This document shows, piece after piece, positions 1-7,894 of a stretch of 64,000 nucleotides of DNA. This DNA is from a virus. The DNA lies in the IMG/VR virus record IMGVR_UViG_3300036985_003303, positions 53,347 through 117,346 of that record; one strand, given 5' to 3'. The translations under genes and the position numbers were made by a program. Below the pieces are notes generated by a model. That model saw nothing but the letters and a program-made list of their open reading frames with translations, was not told the DNA's origin and did no database searches. The first letter of the stretch is position 1, and each line of letters begins with the position of its first letter.

Positions 1-270
1 GTACTAGGAAATAAAATTAAAGTTTACACAAACAATGATTTTGAATTAGAGAGCACAGTTTTGACTTATTACAGACAACCAAGAAGAATACAAATTCCAG
101 GAACATCGGATCCATATACAGGACTTGTTTCAACTGTAAATGTTGAATGTGAATTTAAAGATGACTTAGTGGAATTATTCATTGATGAATGTGTAAAAAT
201 TCTAGCAGGAGATCTTGAAGATGTTACTGCAAATCAAATTGCAGATAATTCAGTAGAAACTAATAATTAA
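1..270 (+). CDS. C-terminal part of an unidentified phage protein (5' end outside window)
   Basis: The reading frame is open from base 1 to the TAA at 268-270, so this is the last 89 residues of a longer gene; the TTG at 61 is not a credible start. Visible features are a basic stretch, YYRQPRRIQ, followed by GTSDPYTG and an acidic, helix-prone tail (DDLVELFIDECVKILAGDLED). I do not recognise a named domain. It lies 7 bases before a Dps-like gene and about 540 bases before the capsid gene, in the same direction. A structural or morphogenesis role between portal and capsid genes is therefore likely, but this is inferred from position only. Confidence 0.7.
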   Translation, partial: VLGNKIKVYTNNDFELESTVLTYYRQPRRIQIPGTSDPYTGLVSTVNVECEFKDDLVELFIDECVKILAGDLEDVTANQIADNSVETNN

Positions 271-277
271 GAATAAG

Positions 278-739
278 ATGAACTCACCACAAAGAGGTCT
301 ATTAAAAAGACCAACACAACAAGCAACAAGTTCTACTTACACAAAACCATCTGGTAATCATTGTGTAGAGGAAACAACAGTTTGCGTTTGTGAATTAATG
401 AATGCATCTATTTCATTTCATAAACTACATTTAAAAGTAGCAGGTCCTGGTGCACACGCTATGCATGTTGCATTAGGCCCTTTATATGAAGGATTACCTG
501 ATCTTATAGATACTATTACAGAAGCATACCAAGGAGCAGCTGAAAGAATTTTAGTTCTTCCAGACTGTTGTCCAAGAAGTCTTAATTCTGTAGAAGAAGG
601 TATTGTTTACATCAGAGAAATTTATGATATGATTTGTGCTTTACAAGACATTATGTGTTTCTCAGAAATCAGCAATGAACTTGACAATGTAAAAAGATTA
701 CTAGGTTCAACAAAGTACAAACTTTTATTTTTAAAATAA
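278..739 (+). CDS. Dps/ferritin-like protein
   Basis: A 153-residue, mostly helical protein. Residues 47-82 match the helix A/helix B core of Dps (DNA-binding mini-ferritins): H51 is followed after 12 residues by H63, then D78 (H+15) and E82 (H+19), with the GP turn between the histidines. These are the spacings of the E. coli Dps ferroxidase ligands. The usual ligand at H+4 is glycine here (G67), so iron chemistry may be reduced. The N-terminus (residues 1-38) is an unstructured, basic, Pro/Thr/Gln-rich tail ending in a CVC motif; such a tail could contact DNA. The C-terminal half has further helices and cysteines (CC at 98-99). The gene sits directly before the capsid gene. A Dps-like fold is an inference from motif spacing; iron storage, DNA packing and a purely structural capsid role are all possible. 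Confidence 0.6.
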   Translation: MNSPQRGLLKRPTQQATSSTYTKPSGNHCVEETTVCVCELMNASISFHKLHLKVAGPGAHAMHVALGPLYEGLPDLIDTITEAYQGAAERILVLPDCCPRSLNSVEEGIVYIREIYDMICALQDIMCFSEISNELDNVKRLLGSTKYKLLFLK

Positions 740-770
740 TTTGCACTAAGTGTTGCACAATTGGATTATT

Positions 771-781
771 TTTGCTATATT
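771..781 (+). promoter_or_regulatory. Candidate promoter for the capsid gene (TTTGC-TATATT)
   Basis: The 74-base gap between the Dps-like gene and the capsid gene contains TTTGC followed by TATATT, 32 bases before the capsid ATG, in very AT-rich DNA. The same TATATT core, often preceded by TTTG, recurs upstream of four other structural transcription units in this window. The capsid gene also has its own terminator, which supports a separate transcript. No transcript data; the assignment rests on recurrence and position. Confidence 0.4.
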
Positions 782-813
782 AAATATATTGTTTATTAAC
801 TAAAAAAAGAAAA

Positions 814-2400
814 ATGAGTTATTTTAATCATGCTTACCGCAAATCATTTGTCGGAACAAAAGCAACCCAAGCAAATGTACCTGGTGTATCCAATGCGGTG
901 AATAACGGATTATTGCTTGACGCAGGTGTACCAACATCAGCTTTAGCAAATGCTGTTGCACCAAATTCATTAGGAGTTGGTACTTATGGATTTTTTAATC
1001 CAAACACTTATGTATCTGTAAACAACGCATCTCCGGAAGTAGTTGCAGGAAAACCATTGGTTTTTGCTGCTGCATCTTTGTTTACAAATGATAAGATTGG
1101 ACCTTTCCACGGAGGGTACAAAGAGTCTAACAAATCAAAGATGATCAATCCAAGATTTGTTCACAAATTTTCTAAAATGACAGGTGCTGCTCCAGAGCAA
1201 TCTATTTGGCATTTAGGAAATACAAACTGGAACTCTGATTCAATTGATACTTTAGGTTTCCTTGTAGCAGGTGTTGGTTATACCGTTGGTATTTATACTA
1301 ATGTTGCATTAGTAGGTGGTACAGGTGTTGGTGCTTTTGCTACAGTTCAAGTCAATGGTGCTGGTAATGTTGTTTCTATTGTAATTACAGAACCGGGACA
1401 AGGATACACAGTTGGTGATGTTTTAACATTGCCTGCTTCAGTTCCATTTGTTCCAGGTGCTCCTGCTTCAGTTCCAGTTGCAACAATCAAATACAACGCA
1501 GTAGGAAGTGCTCCTTGTAAATTTAATTTTGTATGTGGAGAAACATACAATCTTCGTGTTGACTTATGGGGTTCACCCGTATTGCGTTACTTGAACCATG
1601 ACTTGTACAAAACTTTCGCAGCTTATACAGGTTGTTGTCCAACAGGTGCAATTGTACCAGGAAATGTAGATTCTACATTGGTAATGATCAACTGGGCTAA
1701 CCAAATCGTAACTGATGTATGGTTGCAGTACTTTGTTCGCCCAATCGTTTATACTCAAACAGGTGTTCCATTGTTTGCTACAGCTGCTGAAGCAATTGCT
1801 GCAGGTTTCCCTGGAACTAATGTATGGTCAACTTATGTATCTCCAGGATACATTGCTGGTGCATTGGCTGGTATTCGTTTGATTGGAGCTTACATTGAAA
1901 CTAAATTTGGTAACTGTTCATTCCAAAACAGTGATTTCTATGAAAAAGAAATCATTCAGATGAACTTATCATTGACAGATTTGACTGGTGATCCATGTGA
2001 CTTCTCTGCACTTTGTGCTACTAAAGAATATGCAGGATTTACTGGACAAGGTTATGGTGAAACTGTATTGCGTGATGTGATTCTTGATGAGTCATACTTA
2101 CAAAATCATTTCTCTGATGATGTTCGTATCCGTGAGATCACTCAAGGAGATCAGTATTTCACTGCGGTTAACCGTAATGCGTTGTACACGCGTTATGTAA
2201 TCCAACACAGTGTTCCTCGTTACAACAACCCTAGTGGTGTTTATGATGATGATCAGTATGCATTGAATATCTATGTTACTGTTACTACAGCAACAGCATT
2301 TGAAACATTCATGGCAACATGGTTGGGTGCGGCTGCAGTTGGTGCAGTTACAACATTGAATACTTTTGGTCATACTGCTTACACACCAGCAGTTCTTTAA
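814..2400 (+). CDS. Probable major capsid protein (crAss-like, HK97-fold family)
   Basis: A 528-residue protein. The conserved-looking parts are residues 95-140 (PFHGGYKESN, then MINPRFVHKFSKMTG), 235-280 (CGETYNLRVDLWGSP, LNHDLYKTF, YTGCC) and the C-terminal third (GETVLRDVILDESYLQNHF, RIREITQGDQYF, NRNALYTRYVIQ, NPSGVYDDDQYAL). From memory these resemble crAss-like major capsid proteins. Residues about 148-228 form a glycine-rich insertion with GVGYTVGIYTNV and GQGYTVGD, a pattern common in phage fibre and decoration domains. The gene is flanked by a candidate promoter and a 16-bp-stem terminator, and its codons (more CGT and other GC-ending choices) differ from the neighbouring fibre genes, as expected for the most highly expressed phage gene. 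The start is the first ATG after the A-rich leader TAAAAAAAGAAAA. The alternative is another abundant shell or tail protein. Confidence 0.75.
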   Translation: MSYFNHAYRKSFVGTKATQANVPGVSNAVNNGLLLDAGVPTSALANAVAPNSLGVGTYGFFNPNTYVSVNNASPEVVAGKPLVFAAASLFTNDKIGPFHGGYKESNKSKMINPRFVHKFSKMTGAAPEQSIWHLGNTNWNSDSIDTLGFLVAGVGYTVGIYTNVALVGGTGVGAFATVQVNGAGNVVSIVITEPGQGYTVGDVLTLPASVPFVPGAPASVPVATIKYNAVGSAPCKFNFVCGETYNLRVDLWGSPVLRYLNHDLYKTFAAYTGCCPTGAIVPGNVDSTLVMINWANQIVTDVWLQYFVRPIVYTQTGVPLFATAAEAIAAGFPGTNVWSTYVSPGYIAGALAGIRLIGAYIETKFGNCSFQNSDFYEKEIIQMNLSLTDLTGDPCDFSALCATKEYAGFTGQGYGETVLRDVILDESYLQNHFSDDVRIREITQGDQYFTAVNRNALYTRYVIQHSVPRYNNPSGVYDDDQYALNIYVTVTTATAFETFMATWLGAAAVGAVTTLNTFGHTAYTPAVL

Positions 2401-2420
2401 GACCGGAGTTATATCTTCCT

Positions 2421-2461
2421 AAAATGGAGAATAGAGTCTTTCTCTGTTCTCCATTTTTTTT
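2421..2461 (+). terminator. Strong intrinsic terminator after the capsid gene
   Basis: An 11-base perfect arm (2421-2431, AAAATGGAGAA) pairs with 2447-2457 (TTCTCCATTTT). A U-G wobble and AGAG/CTCT extend it to a 16-pair stem around the five-base loop TCTTT (2437-2441). A run of T at 2454-2461 overlaps the 3' arm. It lies 20 bases after the capsid stop and ends just before the next gene, so capsid transcripts can be ended separately. Confidence 0.9.
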
Positions 2462-2473
2462 AAATGAAATCTT

Positions 2474-3034
2474 ATGGCAACAAATTCATTAAGTTTAAAT
2501 ATTCCAAACATTATGACAGACTGTGTTCTTCGCATAGAAGACACAAGCGTGTATGATTTACTCATGCCTTATGTTTGCCCTACTGTCCAAGTATTAGTAC
2601 CTGGATATAGAGATTGCATTACTTTCAATGACACAACTTTTCCACCAATTTATAAAGGATTTATTCTTAATCTCACGGCTTGTGATTTAAAAATACAAAC
2701 TGAATGTTGTGGAACTGAGTTCCATTCATTACCCGATGGGATTTATGTCATCAAGTATGCACTATCTCCGCATGATAAAATGTATGTTGAGTACAATCAT
2801 TTGCGTGTTACAGCTTTAAGAAAACAACTGAAAGAGGAATGGTGCAAACTTAAATTGAGTGCATGTGAACCAATTCCAGAAACTAAGAATAAATTTATAT
2901 CTTTGATGGAGATTACTGGTTACATAGATGCAGCTCAAGCAAAAGCTGAATACTGTTTAGACCATGATCAGGCAATGGTTTTGTATAACTATGCCAAAAA
3001 ACTGTTAGATAATTATTCATGTAAACTTTGCTAA
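2474..3034 (+). CDS. Structural protein next to the capsid gene, function unknown
   Basis: A 186-residue protein with no domain I can name. The N-terminal half is beta-rich (LSLNIPNIMTDCVLRIEDTSVYD, then PTVQVLVPGYRDC). The C-terminal half is helical (residues 112-183), with many lysines and paired cysteines (CKLKLSAC; final YSCKLC). Position directly after the capsid terminator and in the structural block suggests a capsid-associated or head-fibre accessory protein; that is inference. It runs into the next small gene with one spare base. Confidence 0.65.
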   Translation: MATNSLSLNIPNIMTDCVLRIEDTSVYDLLMPYVCPTVQVLVPGYRDCITFNDTTFPPIYKGFILNLTACDLKIQTECCGTEFHSLPDGIYVIKYALSPHDKMYVEYNHLRVTALRKQLKEEWCKLKLSACEPIPETKNKFISLMEITGYIDAAQAKAEYCLDHDQAMVLYNYAKKLLDNYSCKLC

Positions 3035-3035
3035 A

Positions 3036-3176
3036 ATGGCTCAGAATTGTCAAAATTGTGGAGTATGTACTTGTACAGGAACATACATTGTAAATGCAAC
3101 AAATGGTAAATCATGTTGCACTGCTTGCGTTAATACAGTCAATCAGCAAATTGCTGAAGGCCAAATAAAGAAATAA
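3036..3176 (+). CDS. Small cysteine-rich protein (46 residues)
   Basis: ATG at 3036 follows the preceding stop by one base, and the TAA ends one base before the next ATG at 3178, so the frame fits the operon exactly. The product has seven cysteines in two clusters: C5-x2-C8-x2-C11-x-C13, then C27-C28-x2-C31. The rest is polar. The same kind of cysteine-rich N-terminal segment heads several longer structural proteins downstream. The clusters could bind zinc or form disulfide knots in the virion. The next gene also begins with MAQ, which may hint at a local duplication. No homologue is known to me. Confidence 0.65.
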   Translation: MAQNCQNCGVCTCTGTYIVNATNGKSCCTACVNTVNQQIAEGQIKK

Positions 3177-3177
3177 A

Positions 3178-4629
3178 ATGGCTCAGGATCAAGTACAAAA
3201 TAAGTATTATACATTAATAGATTGTTGTAGCAATCAAGCGTATGTATATCCTACAGGACATCCTTATGCAGGAACACCTGTGTACATTAAATACACTGGA
3301 GTTTTCTTTGACATTGAGCCAATAGATCTTGTAATTAATCCTGAAATAATAACAAGTTTTGAAGATTCATCAGGCAATGTAACAAATGGATGTTTTATTT
3401 TAAAATCAGCAAATCCACCAGCTGGACCAGATCCAACTAATACACAGAATTGGTTTGATGCTATTTATACAGGATTAGTTACTACACCAATGTGTTGTGA
3501 TTGCAATACAGCATGTAACTCATTATTTTTTCAATGGGTAGGTGTTGGTAATATTACATTAGGTCAACCTATTTATTCTTTTGTAGGACCAACTGGAACT
3601 TATGATGGACACAATTATTATGAGATTTTAAATACTTGGACAGAGCCTGTTGTATTTGTTTGGTTTTCAGTAGATGATCAAGTGTGGTATTTATCAACTG
3701 TTTTAGGAGATGCATTAACTATTATTGATACACTTAATTCAACTGATTTAATTCCAGCAGAAGAAGGTGTAATAACATCATGGCAAAGTGGAAGATTTGA
3801 ATCTTACATTTGTAAAGCTATAGAACCAGTTATTCCAGTAGTAAATCCTGGTTTAACTTATCCAGAAGAAAGATACCAATTAACTTGCTGTTCTACAGGA
3901 GAAGCATTAGTTGTAAATGGATTACCGGGAGTATTTGTGTTCCAAGGTATAACAAGTAATGATAATCATCCAGATGACTTCTTAGAAGTTGTTTTAACAA
4001 CTATCAAAGACATCAATGCAAATGTTATTACTGGATGTTACCGCGTAACAGAGGCAGAATGTTTTGAAGAATGGGAAGAAGTTTTATGGCAAGACTTTTT
4101 TGTTGAAACTGAATGTGTAAGTACATGCCAGGAATGTTTACCAAAACCGGTAATAATTCCTCCAGTTACAAATCACAAGATGATTTATCCTGATTTTATA
4201 GTAAATAATGTAGAACCTTTTGATGCAGAACAAATATTCTGTGCATTTGGAGATGCAAACTATGAAAAGGTTTTAGCATTAAGATATGGAATACAATTCT
4301 GTTGTCCTACAGATCTAATGCAATCAACAATAGAACATGAAATCTTAAAGATGGATATTGCAGAGGATCCAAACGCGTGTTGTCCAATTGCTCCACTTCC
4401 AGGTACATGTAAAAAGTATTCAATCATTATTCCAATTGATGTTGAAGGATGGTTGTATTTTAAAGATTGCAACCGAGTTGTAAGAACTGTTATGTTCTAT
4501 TCAGCTAGTACACCTTATGAAGTCTTTGTATGTGGTACAACTGGACAAACATCAGCAGACATTTACATTCTTGCAAACAACCAAGACTTACTGCAAGTAC
4601 AGTTTTCTGAAGGAGTGGATTGCAATTAA
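3178..4629 (+). CDS. Cysteine-rich structural protein with a duplicated domain
   Basis: A 483-residue protein. Two copies of a beta-rich domain are visible: about residues 10-78 (YYTLIDCCSNQAYVYPTG ... NGCFILK) and about 232-295 (YQLTCCSTGEALVVNG ... ITGCYRVTE). Each opens with Y-x-L-x2-CC and ends with GC(F/Y). A cysteine-rich CCDCN segment lies near residue 105. The C-terminal region (from about residue 335) is different, with FCCP, ACCP and a beta-rich ending. There is no signal peptide or membrane segment. It lies among head-fibre type genes; a capsid or fibre-associated role is inferred from context. I do not recognise a named family. Confidence 0.65.
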   Translation: MAQDQVQNKYYTLIDCCSNQAYVYPTGHPYAGTPVYIKYTGVFFDIEPIDLVINPEIITSFEDSSGNVTNGCFILKSANPPAGPDPTNTQNWFDAIYTGLVTTPMCCDCNTACNSLFFQWVGVGNITLGQPIYSFVGPTGTYDGHNYYEILNTWTEPVVFVWFSVDDQVWYLSTVLGDALTIIDTLNSTDLIPAEEGVITSWQSGRFESYICKAIEPVIPVVNPGLTYPEERYQLTCCSTGEALVVNGLPGVFVFQGITSNDNHPDDFLEVVLTTIKDINANVITGCYRVTEAECFEEWEEVLWQDFFVETECVSTCQECLPKPVIIPPVTNHKMIYPDFIVNNVEPFDAEQIFCAFGDANYEKVLALRYGIQFCCPTDLMQSTIEHEILKMDIAEDPNACCPIAPLPGTCKKYSIIIPIDVEGWLYFKDCNRVVRTVMFYSASTPYEVFVCGTTGQTSADIYILANNQDLLQVQFSEGVDCN

Positions 4630-4650
4630 ATTAGGAAATTAAATTAAAAA

Positions 4651-4660
4651 TTTGTATATT
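4651..4660 (+). promoter_or_regulatory. TTTGTATATT motif before a fibre gene
   Basis: TTTG-TATATT lies in the 38-base AT-rich gap before the gene at 4668. The core matches the element before the genes at 814 and 18490. It ends only 7 bases before the ATG, so if it is a -10-type element the transcript would be nearly leaderless. Weak call. Confidence 0.25.
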
Positions 4661-4667
4661 ATTAGCT

Positions 4668-5180
4668 ATGGGAAAGCCAACAAATACTAGAAGTTCTGGA
4701 TGTGCTGTAACAACAAGTAATTGTGTTGTATGGCAAGGACCAGATTTATGTTGCATTAATTTGTGTCATGGTGATACAATTAGCGATGTCATAAATGAAT
4801 TAGCTAAAAAGATTTGCAAAATCTTTGAAATGTTAGATGTTCAGTCTTATGATTTATCAGAGTTAATAAGTACAGAATGTCCACCAGCAAACTTTGTTGA
4901 GCTTATTCAATTGCTTATTGATACTATTGCAAAAGTAAATACAGGAACATCTGTAACAACAGGTGGAACTAATGGTTGCCCTGAATGTGAAATGGCTGTT
5001 GCTACATGTTTTCAACAACAGTATGGTGCAGTTATGTCAATGACTGAATACATAACAGCTATTGGTGCAAAATTGTGTGATCAACAAGTATTAATTCAAA
5101 CACAGAATAATGCTTTAGCTCAAATGCAACAACAAATTGCTGCATTACAAGCACAGGTTAATCTTTTAATAGGCGGATAA
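4668..5180 (+). CDS. Fibre-type structural protein with C-terminal coiled coil
   Basis: A 170-residue protein. The N-terminal part carries CVVWQGPDLCCINLCHGDTI followed by SDVINELAKKICKIFEML; a WQGPD...L..GD(S/T)I..V motif of this kind occurs in head-fibre or fibre-base proteins of crAss-like phages (from memory). A Thr/Gly linker (TGTSVTTGGTNG) near residue 103 leads to a cysteine cluster (CPEC) and a long Gln/Leu heptad-like helix at about residues 138-166 (IQTQNNALAQMQQQIAALQA), which should form a trimeric or dimeric coiled coil. A base or connector for the collagen-like fibres downstream is a reasonable inference. Confidence 0.65.
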   Translation: MGKPTNTRSSGCAVTTSNCVVWQGPDLCCINLCHGDTISDVINELAKKICKIFEMLDVQSYDLSELISTECPPANFVELIQLLIDTIAKVNTGTSVTTGGTNGCPECEMAVATCFQQQYGAVMSMTEYITAIGAKLCDQQVLIQTQNNALAQMQQQIAALQAQVNLLIGG

Positions 5181-5181
5181 A

Positions 5182-6174
5182 ATGAAAAAGAAATGCACTC
5201 CGCAGAATAATGCGATAATAATTAAGACTCCTGTATGTTGTCCAGAACCAATTGTTCCTATAGTTAATGGTTGTGTAGATCCGTTTACATATACCTGGAA
5301 TATGGCAGTTAATCAAGCACTACTTGATGAAACATTATCTGTACAAGATTGGTTTGGTTCATTGATAAGTAGCGGACTAATATTGTCAGATGCTTCAAAT
5401 ATTTGTTGTTCAAACTGTAAGGATGCTCCATTTTATTTTTTAGGTGGGGTGGAAATATTTAATACACTAGGTAAAGCAGTACCAGAGTCAATATGCTGTA
5501 TAAATGTTGCAGCATCTGGTTCGATATACCCAAGTTATTTACAAAATTGGGAAGTACCACCAGCTTGTTGTAGTAATGATTTTGAAAGTTGTTTAAATCA
5601 GTTTTCAAATGTTGTAGACATGCTTACATTACTTAATACAGGAGTTGTAGAGGTTAATGGTTATGATAATACACTTCTTTGTAAAATTTACAATTTGCTT
5701 ATTAATACACCAGAAGATTTGTTTCAAGGAGAAACACTTTCAGATGTCTTTATAACTATTATAGAAAAAGGATTTATTTCTTATTGTTGTGACTGCAATG
5801 TGTTTATTGGAACTCCCGGAGCATTTACAAAATGGTTAGAACAGGGCGGATGTGGTTCAACACCTATTCCTCCACCTCAAAAACCATATAGAGTTTACAG
5901 TCAAGTACTAGAAACAGGTGCACCTTATAATTCAATTATATATAAATGTATGGGAATCCAGTTTGCAGTTTGTTATGGAACAAATCAAACAGATATTGAT
6001 GCTTTAGTAGCAATGTTTAATTCAAATCCACAAGTTCAACCAAACGCTTGTTTTTTAACCTACGGGATTTATTATAACAATGGAGATGGAAGAGTTATGT
6101 GTATGATGCCTGCTTCTACATATCTTGCAAATTGTTCTGGAGGAATGATGACACTTGAAGTTATATATGATTAA
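5182..6174 (+). CDS. Cysteine-rich structural protein, paralogue of the next gene
   Basis: A 330-residue protein starting one base after the previous stop. Its core shares an ordered series of motifs with the neighbour at 6186: C-(V/I)-(D/N)-P near the N-terminus, CC(S/P)(N/D)CK....(Y)FLGG near residues 76-90, CC...AA, CC..DF, and a C-terminal CCDCN....FTKWLEQGG. After that it has a separate C-terminal domain (about residues 235-330, proline linker PIPPPQKP, then YRVYSQVLE to LEVIYD) missing from the neighbour. Function unknown; the many CC pairs are shared with most of the surrounding structural genes. Confidence 0.65.
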   Translation: MKKKCTPQNNAIIIKTPVCCPEPIVPIVNGCVDPFTYTWNMAVNQALLDETLSVQDWFGSLISSGLILSDASNICCSNCKDAPFYFLGGVEIFNTLGKAVPESICCINVAASGSIYPSYLQNWEVPPACCSNDFESCLNQFSNVVDMLTLLNTGVVEVNGYDNTLLCKIYNLLINTPEDLFQGETLSDVFITIIEKGFISYCCDCNVFIGTPGAFTKWLEQGGCGSTPIPPPQKPYRVYSQVLETGAPYNSIIYKCMGIQFAVCYGTNQTDIDALVAMFNSNPQVQPNACFLTYGIYYNNGDGRVMCMMPASTYLANCSGGMMTLEVIYD

Positions 6175-6185
6175 TAAGATAAGCA

Positions 6186-7007
6186 ATGGGCTGTAAAAAA
6201 TGTAATACAAACAAATGTACATGTGAAGTAACTACATGTATCAATCCTTTGATCTATATGATGAAAGGAGTATTTTCTTTGGTAGGAACTGAGTCAGATA
6301 ATCTTCAAGTATTAGAAATTTTAGCAAGCATTTCAAAAAGAGGTGGACCTATTAAATTTCCAATAAAAACAACAACAACTGCTAGTACAGGTACTGCTGC
6401 GGATACAGCAACTAATGCTAAACTTGGATTTACTTTAGATATAACTACAGCGTTGATTGAAACATTGACTGATGGTATATCTATTTCTAATAACAAAAAT
6501 CTTTGTTGTCCTGATTGTAAAAATGGAGTTTACTTTTTAGGAGGTGCACAAAATTTTATAGATTTACATACAGCACTTAGTCTTTCAACAACAAGAATTT
6601 GTTGTTTAGAGCATGCAGCTACTATTGAAACATGGTTAAAAGTTTTAGAAAAAACAAATGATCAATATAAGTGTTGTGATACTGATTTTAATGAAGCAGT
6701 TCAGCAATGGTTCAATGCATCAAGTTCAACAAGTGTTAATTTTTACTTAGATGACATTTTAGCAATTGGTGTTTTAGAATCTTCTTCTTTTAATGGATAT
6801 AGCGGATTAGGAATTTTGTTTAACTATTTACAGTTAAACCATCCTGAATTAACTGCTGAAGATTACTTGAATATTTTAGGAGTCATTGTAAATTTGGGAA
6901 TTGTTATTCAGTGTAATGGTTGCGAAATGATAATGGCTTCAGTAGAAACATATTTAAAATGGGCTGAAGCTACTGGTGGCGGAGGCGGTGGTGCTATGCC
7001 CGCATAA
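6186..7007 (+). CDS. Cysteine-rich structural protein, paralogue of the previous gene
   Basis: A 273-residue protein. It begins with a cysteine-rich tag (C3, C6, C11 and C13 in MGCKKCNTNKCTCE), then an Ala/Thr linker (about residues 61-75), then the paralogous core with CCPDCKNGVYFLGG, ICCLEHAA, CCDTDF and the C-terminal CNGCEMI....YLKWAEATGG. It ends in a glycine run (GGGGGGAMPA). Compared with the 5182 product it lacks the extra C-terminal domain and has the cysteine-rich N-terminal tag instead. Probably a virion protein that arose by tandem duplication; molecular role unknown. Confidence 0.65.
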   Translation: MGCKKCNTNKCTCEVTTCINPLIYMMKGVFSLVGTESDNLQVLEILASISKRGGPIKFPIKTTTTASTGTAADTATNAKLGFTLDITTALIETLTDGISISNNKNLCCPDCKNGVYFLGGAQNFIDLHTALSLSTTRICCLEHAATIETWLKVLEKTNDQYKCCDTDFNEAVQQWFNASSSTSVNFYLDDILAIGVLESSSFNGYSGLGILFNYLQLNHPELTAEDYLNILGVIVNLGIVIQCNGCEMIMASVETYLKWAEATGGGGGGAMPA

Positions 7008-7032
7008 TTATAAAATTTAAAAACTATTTGAA

Positions 7033-7884
7033 ATGGGATGTTCATCTTGTCAACAAAATAATCATGTAGTACCAACTACACATGTACATAACTCAACTAC
7101 TCAAACGCATTGTGAATGTGCTTGTGGTTGTGATGAACCGGTGTGTCCAACACCACAACCTTGTACTGAGATTACAGACAGCAAGTGTATAATTTATACA
7201 GATGCTGCAATTAAGTGCGGTAATGATACAGTAGTTGCACAAGACACATTTGTTTCTACAGCTTTAAATCAAATTGTTACTTACTTTTGTAATCAAACTG
7301 GTTTAGTGACTACAGCGGATATTAATTGCGGGGATGTTACAATTGTTCCAGCGGGAACGAGTATTCAGGATGCACTTGATTTGGTTGTACAATTTATTTG
7401 TGAGATTCAGTTAACTCCTGGACCAGAAGGCCCCCAAGGAATTGAAGGTCCTGCAGGTCCACAAGGACCTCAAGGTGAAATTGGTCCACAAGGTCCTCAA
7501 GGAGATGTAGGTCCAGAAGGCCCTCAAGGTCCGCAAGGAGATCCAGGAACTAATGGAACTAATGCATATAAGTTTGTTTATGAGGAACTTTCAAATTTTG
7601 GTGGTGATTCTATTGATATTACTAGACCGCAATTAGAAATTTGTGGTTTGGTTCCAACTTCATGTTTTGGAAATGACAGTTTAGTTGATGAAGTTTGCGA
7701 TTTACATGTCAATGTTTATTATTTAGATTCAGGAACTTGGTATAAAATACCAAACTTACCATTTTTAAGTACTGACCAAGGTTATGGTTTAAAAATAGAC
7801 AATTTATCAGGAACAATAAGCGTTGAATTAAATGTAGCAGCTGTTGATACACCAGTAAGAGTAAGAGTTGTTATATTAGCATAA
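7033..7884 (+). CDS. Collagen-like fibre protein with duplicated N-terminal module
   Basis: A 283-residue protein. Residues 1-52 are cysteine-rich (MGCSSC, then HCECACGC). Residues about 50-128 contain two copies of a roughly 50-residue module: [27 protein letters not shown], then [27 protein letters not shown]. The second resembles the GD(S/T)I..(V/A) helix motif of the gene at 4668. Residues 130-177 are 16 uninterrupted Gly-X-Y triplets, mostly GPQ, GPE or GDP, which should form a collagen triple helix. Residues 180-283 are a beta-rich tip domain. The order anchor - stalk - tip is that of a trimeric head or tail fibre. Confidence 0.75.
   Translation: MGCSSCQQNNHVVPTTHVHNSTTQTHCECACGCDEPVCPTPQPCTEITDSKCIIYTDAAIKCGNDTVVAQDTFVSTALNQIVTYFCNQTGLVTTADINCGDVTIVPAGTSIQDALDLVVQFICEIQLTPGPEGPQGIEGPAGPQGPQGEIGPQGPQGDVGPEGPQGPQGDPGTNGTNAYKFVYEELSNFGGDSIDITRPQLEICGLVPTSCFGNDSLVDEVCDLHVNVYYLDSGTWYKIPNLPFLSTDQGYGLKIDNLSGTISVELNVAAVDTPVRVRVVILA
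7420..7563 (+). repeat. Collagen-like coding repeat, 16 Gly-X-Y triplets
   Basis: Nine-base periodic GGN-CCN-CAN-type sequence encodes residues 130-177 of the fibre protein. The triplets are uninterrupted and proline-rich in the X position, as in phage and bacterial collagen-like stalks. Confidence 0.9.
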
Positions 7885-7894
7885 AATTTTAGAC

